DNA of 64,000 nucleotides. Origin: Brassica napus (lineage: Eukaryota > Streptophyta > Magnoliopsida > Brassicales > Brassicaceae). The stretch is from positions 38,502,708 to 38,566,707 of the forward strand of contig NC_063452.1 in the NCBI RefSeq assembly GCF_020379485.1. The letters run 5' to 3'. Made by a program: the position numbers and the translations under genes. This document shows positions 1 through 9,890 of this stretch, piece after piece. The notes below the pieces were generated by a model that worked only from the letters and a program-made list of their open reading frames with translations, was not told where the DNA came from and did no database searches. Every line of letters begins with the position of its first letter. The stretch's first letter is position 1.

Positions 1-142
1 AAGAATTGCGATAGCTAAATGATGGTCCCTTAGCTATTGTTCTTGAGAAATGACCGGGTTTAGCCCATTCCTCGAAAGAAGTTTTTATGGGATCCCTATC
101 TACCAAAATTTTGACTTCTGGTTCCGGCGAACGAATAATCAT
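1..142 (-). pseudogene. psaA: psaA 5' fragment with internal deletion (plastid-derived)
   Basis: Reading leftwards from an ATG at 142-140, the first 40 codons match the photosystem I P700 apoprotein A1 N-terminus ([17 protein letters not shown], then [19 protein letters not shown]). At about position 25 the sequence jumps to what in psaA encodes HHLAIAIL, a histidine-rich membrane segment roughly 300 codons further on, and in a different frame. The copy therefore carries a large internal deletion with a frameshift and cannot make a functional protein. It runs off the left edge, so the far end is unknown. In plastid genomes psaA lies next to ycf3 in this orientation, which fits the following genes. 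The family call is secure; the deletion size is from memory of the psaA layout. Confidence 0.9.
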
Positions 143-896
143 TGAGTCCTCCTCTTTCCGGACAACACATACAAAGAAACCCGCCAACAGTCACTCAAAT
201 AATTAGTGAACCGATGATAGATGCTTAGAATTTTTTTCTTTCTCTTCTATCTCCCATCTATTCATCCATTTTCTTTAGTTATTCACTAGAGCAATTATGA
301 TCTGGAAGTCGATCTGGGGCAAGTGTTCGGATCTATTATGACATATCCATAGGGTGCTCAACGGACCCCCCCCCCCCCCCCCCCCACTTTTTTTTTAATT
401 AAAAAACGTTTTCGCACCTTTACATTAGTATTGGTACACAAAGAATTTTTTTTATAACTTAATCTAGTGTATTCATATTTCAATTATAAGTTCCGAAATA
501 TAGCCTATTTTTTATGTTTTAAATAGAGGATATTATCCTATTTCAATAACCGCTTATTAGTCATTACTAAAAAACATTCTAGTATTTATATTTAGTCATT
601 TTCAAATCCCTTTTATTCGTTTTAATAGTCGAAAAGAAAAAAATAGAAAAAACTAGATATAGATATTATAGATATTCTCATATTCATGTACTACTTATCC
701 CTAGAGAATACCAGATTAAATAGAACGATTTGAGAAAAGGATATAATGAATTTTTTTCTGGGATTGGTTCTTCTGATAAAAAAAAAAATCTGTTTTATTT
801 GACAGAGAGGGCCAAGAAACAAAAAAAAAATGAATTGTAAAAACAAATAAAGATATATTATAGAATAAAAAAAAAAAAGAAACAAAGAAAAAGTTC
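143..896. other. psaA-ycf3 plastid spacer with long poly-C run
   Basis: AT-rich spacer between the psaA start and the ycf3 stop, without coding signal. It contains an uninterrupted run of 20 C at 366-385 and several A or T runs of 8-12. The spacer is collinear with plastid gene order; I see no inserted element in it. Confidence 0.7.
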
Positions 897-2929
897 TTAT
901 TCGAAGCGCCTCGTGATCGTCCACCAATTCTGTGCTTCAATATAATTACCAGGAGTAAGCGTTATAGCCTGTTTCCAATACTCAGCGGCTTGAGCAAACC
1001 AAGCCTCCGCCATTTCAGAATCTCCTTGTTGAATGGCCTGTTCTCCACGGTCGGAATAGGCGGGTCAATTCCCTCCCTGAGAACCGTACTTGAGAGTTTC
1101 CTGCCTCATACGGCTCGACAACCAACTCTTTTGTTTTGGTGTACCAGTTTTTTTCACTTTAACCTACTTTAAATTTATATCTAATTGAATGTCTAATTGA
1201 ATGAGATTTCTTATAGATATTCATTCGGTTTTTCTTGGATTAAACAAAAGAGAGTAATTACATGAGTTTCAAACTTTCGTTTTGATTTAATTAATATATT
1301 AATTAATCTAATAATAATAAGTTTTATCTTTTCTCCTACCTTCAGAAAAAAAAGGCATGTCCACTGTTATTAGATATTAGAATTTTCTGAAAGGTAACTA
1401 TCCCGCTTTCATATATAAATTTATATAGAATCGTTGAAAAAGACTTTTTTTCATACTTCATAAAAAAGAAAAAGACTTACTGTCTTTAGGATCTGATGCT
1501 ACACCGCTGCTCAATACCTTAGGGGATCCACTCTATTACATAAGTAGATTCCTAAGATTTATCTCATATTATGATATAAATAAACAGCTCTTGTTGTATC
1601 GGTCCAAAACCTTTCCAGTTGATCTTTACGGTGCTTCCTCTATCAATTAAATCTTTTTTAATCCATAGAAATAAAGTATTTAGGCATATCTAGTCTTCAC
1701 TTCATATTTCGATCCATGAAGTTTATTTATTTGCTACAGCTGATAAAAAATCATTTTGGACGATGCTTATGTAGAAAGCCTTTTTTTTGTTTCTAGTATT
1801 TCATTGACTAGCTGTTCGTTCTTTTTTCTATAGTGGAGATAGTCGCACGTAATGACAGATCACAGCCATATTATTAAAAGCTTGTGGTAAAAAGGGGTTT
1901 CGTTCTAATGCCCGAAAATAATATTCTAAATTAAAGCTTTGGTATGTTCCCCATTACTTGTGTGGATAAGGCCTATATTATAGAGTATATAACTTCGATC
2001 ATAGGGGTCAATTTCTAGTCGCATAGCTTCATAATAATTCTGTAATGCTTCCGCATAATTTCCTTCAGATTGAGCCGACATCCGTTACGGTCGTCATTCG
2101 CTTTAATGAATTCTCCGTTTCAGAACCGTATGTGAGATTTTCATCTCATACGGCTCCTCCTTTAGGTGCATAATGAAAATAATAAATATATGGAAAAATT
2201 TGATGTCATTATGAACTAAGCGGGGCTAATGTTTTTACAAGAAATCCCTAGCCAACCTTCCTGTAAAATATCTTTTCTTACTACCAAGTGTATTCATATT
2301 CATACTAGATAAAAATAAAAAAGAAAACTCTAACAATTTCTTTGTTCTCAACGCCCCTAAATTTCCAGGAATTAGTCACTTCAACAGTCTTCAATGGTTA
2401 TACGGGTATCCAAAGTACGGACGAGATGGATGTTTATTGTTCCAACCATTTTAATTAGTCCCAATCCCAAAGAAGAAGAAAGAAAAGGAATCTTTTTGAA
2501 GAAAGTTTTCGTGTTGTTGATTTCGCGGCATAGTGCTTCTTCCCCTGTGCCTCCTATTCGTATATTGTATTAGTCTAGTAGGATTGATCTGTAATACGGG
2601 AACCGTAGGTAAAAACCTTTTGCTCAATACTAGAATTCATAATTGAAGCATCTAAGGCTGCACTAATCGTGGATACATGACAGAAGGGATTGCTTTTTTA
2701 TATTATAAACTTCACCTTCAAAAGCGTAGATTTTTCAATACTCATTTTTTTTTATTCCAAATCGGTGAGCAATAAAAAAAAATGATAATGATAATCAAAT
2801 CGCACCATCTCTGTAATAAGTAAATGCCTCTTTTTCTCCGGAAGTTGTCGGAATGACTCGTAATAAGATATCGGCTACAATTGTAAAGGTTTTATCAATA
2901 AAATTTCCATTTATACGCAATCTTGGCAT
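897..2929 (-). pseudogene. ycf3: ycf3 (pafI), photosystem I assembly factor; three exons, frameshifted
   Basis: Ycf3 is a TPR protein needed to assemble photosystem I. Exon 1 is 2806-2929 (124 nt, ATG at 2929), exon 2 about 1849-2083, exon 3 897-1049 (153 nt, stop TAA at 897-899). Both introns are group II: exons 1 and 2 are each followed on the minus strand by GTGCGA. Exon 3 encodes [17 protein letters not shown] and ends ITRRFE. Exon 2 should be 230 nt but is 235: five extra bases lie within 1927-1935, where GCTTTAGAATAT has become GCTTTAATTTAGAATAT. This creates an in-frame TAG and shifts the rest. In a living plastid this would abolish photosystem I assembly, so it supports a nuclear pseudogene. 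Exon sizes otherwise match the family exactly. Confidence 0.93.
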
Positions 2930-3162
2930 AGGTAGTAATCCATTCTATAACTCTTTTTATTTCCTTTAACTTTTCTTTTGTGAGAAAATTTTCTCACAAA
3001 CAAAGGAATTTTATAGTACGAACTAACATAAAAGCTGACTCATTTTTTATAAAAAAATATTCTATCAACTTCCAATTTTTCCGATCAAAAAAGGTATCTA
3101 TTAACAATAATCTAAAGAATAACTCGCTATTCACCCAGGAACTCAGTCATAATCCTGATGTC

Positions 3163-3249
3163 GGAGAGATGGCCGAGTGGTTGAAGGCGTAACATTGGAA
3201 CTGTTATGTAGACTTTTGTTTACCGAGGGTTCGAATCCCTCTCTTTCCG
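3163..3249 (+). tRNA. trnS-GGA: plastid trnS-GGA
   Basis: An 87-nt class II tRNA with long variable arm, starting GGAGAGATGGCCGAGTGG. The anticodon GGA is at 3197-3199 and the T-arm GGTTCGAATCC follows. It lies between ycf3 and rps4 on the opposite strand, as in plastid genomes. The sequence looks intact, but being in the nucleus it lacks the plastid expression context and is probably silent. Confidence 0.93.
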
Positions 3250-3531
3250 TACTTTCAACTAAATAACCAATCTTACGTGATTGACCACAACGTATCAAAT
3301 CAAATAAAAAAAATAGATATAAAATCTACATTTCTTTGCTATGGAAAATGCTGGGAAGAGCAAACAAGGGATCCAAACCTCCCTACCAATCTATGATACA
3401 TGAATAGGAAAAAGATTCCCCGAAAAAATCCCTTACCTTGTGCCTTTTGAGTTTTAATCAAAAAAGCGGGCAAAGGGGAGTTGTCCGAACTCTTGTTTTT
3501 AGTGATTTTTTTTTTACTTCACTTAGGTTTT

Positions 3532-4138
3532 TTAAGTCTGGCGAGAGTAATATTCTACGACAAGCAATTCATTTATTTTCAAACCGACGCATTTCCTATC
3601 TATTATTTGATTGACTAACCCTTCATATTGGAATGTGTGAAGAGTCAGATGGTTTGGCAATTCCTCGGGGGCAGATGACTCAAGAAGATTTTGAACCAAA
3701 GTTCTAGAGTTTTGTTCATCCTTCACTGTAATAATATCTCGGGGTTTGCATCGATAACTTGGTATATCAACTATACGACCATTAACTAAAATATGCCCAT
3801 GGTTAACTAATTGGCGCGCTTGAGGAATAGTCAAAGCCATACACAACCGAAAAAGGATGTTATCCAAACGCATTTCAAGTAATTGTAATAAAACTTGACC
3901 TGTTGACCCCTTCGCTTTTTCCGGCGATACGAACATATTTAAGTAATTGGCGTTCTGTAAGACCATAATGAAAACGTAATTTTTGTTTTTCTTCTAAACG
4001 AATACGATATTGAGATTTTTTTCCGGAGCGTGATTGGTTTCTAAGATCGCTTCCTGTCCTAGGCCTTTTACTAGTTAGCCCCGGTAAAGCCCCCAGACGG
4101 CGTATTTTTTTAAAACGAGGCCCTCGGTAACGTGACAT
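3532..4138 (-). pseudogene. rps4: rps4, 30S ribosomal protein S4; +1 frameshift
   Basis: S4 is a primary 16S rRNA-binding protein of the small plastid ribosomal subunit. The ATG at 4138-4136 begins [16 protein letters not shown] and the 3' end reads [11 protein letters not shown] before the stop at 3532-3534. The span is 607 nt against the normal 606 (201 codons plus stop). The extra base is in the T run at 3916-3920 (minus-strand AAAAA instead of AAAA), at about codon 73 in the VRIAGK segment, and puts the C-terminal S4 RNA-binding domain out of frame. A Gly-to-Cys change (LFRLCMAL) is also visible. The remaining residues match the family closely, so this decay is recent relative to the transfer. 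Confidence 0.93.
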
Positions 4139-4525
4139 AAAGACTCCTTTTTTTATTGAAATTGTACAAAAACTAAACAAAATTAAAACTGAACTAAAAG
4201 ATAATGATAAATAACGTAAAATCCACTCCAATAAACTATTGGAATACAAAGAGTCAGAAGATATATTCTCTCAATATACAGATTTTTTATTGTATATACA
4301 ATATATATAAATCAATAAATCACAAAAATTTTCCTTTATTTTCTTCATTTATTTTGCCAAGATCTAACCCTTTTACTTTACCCCAATATATATTCCTATA
4401 TGAAAGTTTATATGACATAATATAAATGGCGTGGTAACTCTTGGAAAAAGGTGAAAGAAGTCTTTTCAATCTTTTTTTTTTTAAGTACATTAAAAATCAT
4501 GTAAAAAAATGAAAAACTATGTAAA

Positions 4526-4598
4526 AGCCGGCTATCGGAATCGAACCGATGACCATCGCATTACAAATGCGATGCTCTAACCTCTGAGCTAAGCGGAC
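4526..4598 (-). tRNA. trnT-UGU: plastid trnT-UGU
   Basis: On the minus strand the gene reads GTCCGCTTAGCTCAGAGG and ends AGCCGGC plus the discriminator base. The anticodon loop reads TTTGTAA, giving TGT. The second base of the acceptor stem is T where the plastid gene usually has C, a C-to-T change that leaves a G-U pair. Position next to rps4 is as in plastids. Confidence 0.88.
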
Positions 4599-4832
4599 TC
4601 AACTAAAATAGTGTATACAAATTCACTAAACTACTAGATCGTATTAATTAACTATTCTATTCATATTTTTACTTATCTATTTAGAATTCATCATATTTTC
4701 GATAATCTAGAACAGAATATAGCTCAAATAAATAGTGACTATCATTAAATACCTTAATGAATTAATATAATATAGCAATCTATCGACTTTCTAATTTTGA
4801 TTTCATGAGTTTCTAAATAAGAAAATTTTAAT
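4599..4832. other. trnT-trnL plastid spacer, left half
   Basis: AT-rich plastid spacer interrupted by the CACTA insertion. It resumes at 13,430 after the second copy of the 3-bp target duplication: AAT at 4830-4832 and again at 13430-13432. Confidence 0.8.
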
Positions 4833-4854
4833 CACTACAGGAAATAAGGGTTTT
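4833..4854 (+). repeat. CACTA left terminal inverted repeat
   Basis: 22 bp starting CACTACAGGAAATAAGGG and ending TTTT, a perfect inverted match to 13408-13429. The similarity continues imperfectly for about seven more bases (GATGGCA against AATAGCA). Confidence 0.95.
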
Positions 4855-5323
4855 GATGGCACCGCTAAAGCGCTATAAGACGCTACCATAGCGTTGTAGA
4901 AAGCGCTCCAATATCGCCCGCGATAATAGGTCTCGTACATTTCATAGCGGATTTTTGTTGTGCTATTGATATTTTATTATTAATAGCGGTTCTTGTTATG
5001 CAATTGTAAATTTGTATTATAGCGTCGCCAAAATGATATTATAACTTTTTAACTATAGCATTTTTTAAAATTAAATATAGCGATTTGTAATTACTATTGT
5101 CGTCTTCTATCAATAGCAATATTTGAACATTTCATTGCATTTTTTTATATGCAATTGTTTCATTTTGTTTATAACAAATTTTATTTAATATTTTGATTTT
5201 TAAAATAATAGAGAATCAAAAAATGTAAAATAAAAATTAATTCTAATTAAAATTCGAAGAAAATTAAAATATTCGAAAATAAAAAATATATTCAATTCTC
5301 ACAAATTTTCCATGCAAAAAAAA
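4855..5323. repeat. CACTA left subterminal region with TAGCG motifs
   Basis: Holds repeated short motifs such as AGCGCT, ATAGCG and TAGCGG, mostly within the first 250 bases, then AT-rich sequence that is the 3' flank of the transposase gene. In En/Spm elements such subterminal repeats bind the accessory protein TNPA and bring the two ends together; that role here is inferred. Confidence 0.7.
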
Positions 5324-8300
5324 TCAATCAGCAACTATAATTCCATCACAATCATCTCTAACACAAAAACTTTCATCATCAGACAATTGCTCTGTATCAT
5401 CAAATTCCTGTGCGAGTAATGGTGCTCCGACAACGTCTTCCTCTGTCTCGAGTTCATGATATCCTCTCGGTGGTGCTCTCATAACAACATACCAAGGCGA
5501 TTCTTCATCTTCTCTAGAGTAAAATACCTGTTTTGCTTGTGATGGTAGAATGTATGGATCTTGTAAATATGGCGTTTGGTTGACATGAAGATTGACAAGG
5601 GTGAAACCATCTTCTTCCTTAACACCGTAGCCTCTGTTCGCCCAATTACACTTGAATAAAGGAACGCTGAACATGTGGTAATCGAGAAGAATGATCTCTG
5701 TTATCACTCCATAATATGTGACCATATCGGCTGTATGTCTTGTATCTCTTGCAGAAGATCTACACATGCTGAAAGCTTCGTAAGTGACTCCACTATTCTG
5801 AGTCTTTCGCTTAACGGATTGTATGTGAAATCGGTTCCCGTTAATGACAAAACCTTTATTGGTATGAGCAGTAAACCTTGGTCCAAAGGCCAACCACCTC
5901 AGCTTCGTAGAATGCTCCTTTGAGTTAGAAGGTATCTAACAAGGATGTAAAACTGTGTGAGCTATGTGAATAGAAAAGTGAACAGATAGTGAAGTTGTAC
6001 AAACCTTATTCTTCACCCATTCAGCAAATTGTTGGGTGTGATGCTTCCATAACAAAGTTTCATTTGTTGCTAATCGAACATCATTATCTTGCAGTTCTTG
6101 TAAGTGCTTCCTGGTTCTCATAACAAAGTAGAGAGTTATCAGACTGATAAAAAAATCTGAATTTGAGAGGGACAGTAGAACTTACTCAACATAGGGATCC
6201 ATAATAGCCATATTCATCAAAACATATCGATGTGCTATGTCTCTATCTTTCTCTGAAAGAATAAGCTCTGTTCCCTTTTGCAGTGGTCGACCTTCAAGAA
6301 CCATTCCATCAGACTGAATATCTTCATTACGGTTAAGTACTTCTTCAACGGGTACAGAATTCTTTAGGAACTCTAAACAAAAGGCTATGCATTCTCCAGC
6401 TAAGTACCCCTCAGCCATACATGCTTCTGGCCTAGCAAAATTCTTTACATATGCCTTGAGTGTTTTCATGTATCTACAGCTCAAACAATATAGCAATAGT
6501 TACAAACCTCAGTTGATCGGAAAAACAGTTCAGGATATAAACAATTTACATTACGCGAACAAAATGAAAACAAACCTCTCAAACGGATACATCCAACGAA
6601 AGTGCACAGGACCTCCCAAACGTGCCTCTCTTGCTAGGTGTAAAGGAAGGTGGAACATGATATCGAAGAGCGATGGAGGAAAGAACCGCTCGAGTTGGCA
6701 CATTGTCTCCACAAACTCATTTTCCAAAGTTATCAGCTTCTCCGCGTCAATAGCACGCTGACACAATCTGTTGAAGTAGTTACATACTCGAGTTACTGCC
6801 ACTCTTGGTCCTCTTGGAAGCAACCCTCGTAACGCAGCAGGTAACAGATTTTGGATTAGTACATGATGATCATGGGATTTAAGACTTCCAATCATAGGAG
6901 GGTTAATTGAAACAACATTTGCAATATTACCGCAGTAGCCGTCAGGGCCTCTAAACGCAGACAACCTTTGACAAAATATCTTTTTCTCTTCCTTACTGAG
7001 CCAATAAGTTGCTGGAGGCAAGTAGAATCTCTTTCCCCGTACCTGTGTGTGCAAGTTTTTCCGGATTCCAATATCTTCTAAGTCCTGTCTCGCTTTGAGG
7101 CCATCTTTTGACTTAGCACTCTGCATCAGCGTTGATAATAATGCATCAGACAAGTTCTTTTCCACGTGCATGACGTCGATGTTGTGACGCACCGGCAAAT
7201 CCTAACACATTGAAAACAGAATGATCAGTTAATGGATAAACAAAATGTGACAATCGTATCTCAGTCTAACAATAGCTATAATACCTTCCAGTACGGTAAA
7301 TCGAAGAATATTGATCGTTTCTTCCACCTCCATTGATCACTCGTTTCATCATTTTCTTCGTCTTCAGCCACCTCATCTTCTGAGACAACATTTCTCTTCC
7401 TTTTTTTTTTCTTTGCTAAAGATCTTCCAAAGTCATTCCTGAAGTTCTTTAGTGTTGCAAATATTTCTGCACCGGTTTGAATCCTGTTTGCAGTCCCCTT
7501 CTCCACTGTATTATCAAACCATCCTTTCCTGCGTCTGTAGTGATGTCCAGGGCTTAGTCGCTTCCTATTCCCCAAATACACATACTTGCGACTAAACTTG
7601 AGCCACCTATTTGGTGTATCCTTTCCACAAACATTGCATGCTTGTTTCCCTTTAACTTTACAACCTGCCAAACTACCTAGAGCCGGGTAGTCGCTTATAG
7701 TCCACAACAACATAGCTTTTAGTGTGAACTTCTCTTTCAGGAATGAGTCGTATACCTGAATCCCCTCACTCCACAATTCTTGTAAGTCTTCAACCAGTGG
7801 CTCTAGATAAACATCAATGTTGTTGCTCGGAGCCGTCGGTCCAGGGATCAACATAGTCAACATGACGTTCTCAGCCTTCATACACAGAGTTGGTGGCAAG
7901 TTGTAATTGACTAACAACACTGGCCAAGTACTATACTTTGTGTTCTGGATAGAGAAAGGGTTCATACCATCTGTTGACAGGCCGAGTCGAAGGTTTCTTG
8001 CTTCACTAGCAAACTCTGGCCACTTATTATTCACTTGAGCCCAAGATAACGAGTCAACAGGATGTCGCATTATACCATCTTCAGTGGCATTGTTGGCATG
8101 CCATCGCAAATCCTCAGCCATCCTTGCTGATCTAAACATCCTCTTGAATCTGTCTTTGATCGGAAAATACCGTAGGACCTTTGCAGGAATTCCTTTCTTT
8201 TCTTCATTACTGTGCTTATCAATTTCCCATCTAGAAGCACTACATCTTGGGCAGGTTTCCAACTCCTCATATTGCTTCCTATAGAGAATACAATCGTTCT

Positions 8301-9031
8301 TGCACGCATGAATCATTTCGTAGCCAAACCCAAAAATCTTCAAGAACTTCTTAATCGAATCAGTCGACTTTGGTAGTACATTACCTTCTGGTAGCATGTC
8401 ATGTAATGCCGACAGTAGCTGATCAAAGTAAGCCTCTGACATTCCACTCTTTACTTTGATGCGGTAAAGGGCCATGATCGCAGAAACTTTGGTGTGCTTG
8501 CTACATGTCAAGTACAATGGAGTTTCAGCATCTCTCAACTTCTTCCTAAACTCCGAGTCTTCATCAGGTTCACCATGTACAGGCTCTCCTCCAGTGTCAT
8601 CAGAAGGCGGTTCATCAGGTTCACCACTATCAAAATAAGCCGTCCTTAGCAAACCATAAGCCTCTGTTTCTGATTGAGGGACACTATCATTCATATCAGA
8701 CCTTCTCTCACCATGAAGACTCCAACAAGAACTCCTCATATACTTCTTATCCATACCCCTAATCACAAGATGCTCCGTTACTTTGTCTAAAACTTGATGG
8801 GAAAGGTTTCTGCAGTGAGTACAGGGACATAATATTTCTGTCGGATCTCCTAACCTCCTCGCTGATGCAGTAACAAAGCCTGTTGCTCCTTCGAAATATT
8901 CGAGGCTAGCCCTATATATATATATAAGGAACAGAATCAGAACAAAAAATTTGGAACAGAAGAAGAATTCGTCATGAATTAAAATGTCGAAAAGATTACT
9001 ACCTTGGAAGCCAAACCCATGCTTTTTCCAT
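5324..9031 (-). CDS. TNP2/TNPD-type CACTA transposase, six exons, open
   Basis: Cuts and joins the element ends. Exons deduced from GT-AG borders and phase: 9003-9031, 7285-8911, 6576-7201, 6186-6473, 6005-6116, 5324-5935; together 3,294 nt or 1,097 aa with no internal stop. Exon 1 gives MEKAWVWLPR, the usual family N-terminus, and splices to ASLEYFEG. Then come a transposase-associated segment (LCPCTHCRNL), the Transposase_21 core (LSTDGMNPF, TISDYPALGSLAGCKVKGKQ, CNVCG, and NIDVMHVEKN across the exon 2/3 join), a DUF4218-like part (LPAALRGLLPRGPRVAV; FLPLHLAREA-type, here FHLPLHLAREARLGGP) and a C-terminal DUF4216-like part (FKCNWANRGYGVKEEDGF). The exon 5 start was chosen by phase and similarity (GA|A ACC AGG); an alternative upstream acceptor exists. 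Catalytic ability is not proven. Confidence 0.88.
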
Positions 9032-9890
9032 ATCAGAACAATATAACTTCGAGGGAAATCGACTGAAACCTTCGATTTTCGAAAAGGAGGCGTCAGCAAA
9101 AGGAACTAAACCTAGATTTGAGTAATCGCAGAAGGAGAATGAACAGATCTCCGATGGAAAGACGGAGATTGAAAGATTAAAAAATCAGATCCTACGGCTT
9201 CTATGAAGGCACGTCATCTATCCCCACCATTCCTTCTTATTGGTTTATGTACAATTCTATATTAATTTATTTTTAAATTACGAAAAATGCATGAAAATGA
9301 TGGGAAATTATGTTATAAACAAAATTTAAATTTTAATAAATTTTATTATTAATTTTTTTTAACAAAAATATTATATGTTTGAAATAAGTATAAAATGATT
9401 TCTCTATATGGAGAATAGATGATGATAGGGTTGAATCCTTATGTGTTATATAGGGTTGAATCCCTAAATAAACCCTAAAATCTAAATTTGTTTCATCTAA
9501 ATTGTATAAATTTGTTACAATAGGGTTGAATCCCTAAATTTGAATCCCTATATGATGATAGGGTATAAATTTGTTACAATAGGGTTGAATCCCTAAATAA
9601 ACCCTAAAATCTAAATTGTATAAATTTTTATGAACAATTTATTTGTAAAAATTTTAATGGAACACTTAAATTGTATAAATTATTTTGAAACACTTATTTT
9701 TTAAAAATTTTAAAGGACCACTTATTTTTATAATTTATATATATGCCAAGCCTACATAATCTTATTAGAAATATGTCTTAACAACCAAACAAAATATGTC
9801 TTACAACCAAACAAGCAAAATATGTCTTAAAACAAAACAAGCATACTCCGATCCATAAATATGTCTTTGAGAATACTCGATCGAGTACAT
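9032..9890. promoter_or_regulatory. Intergenic region upstream of the transposase, with direct repeats
   Basis: AT-rich spacer between the two CACTA genes. A block of about 38 bp containing ATAGGGTTGAATCCCTAAAT and then ACCCTAAAATCTAAAT occurs at about 9449-9487 and again at 9579-9616, with shorter partial copies between. It lies 5' of the transposase ATG and 3' of the second gene, so it should contain the transposase promoter; I see no unambiguous TATA box among the many AT-rich candidates. Confidence 0.55.
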
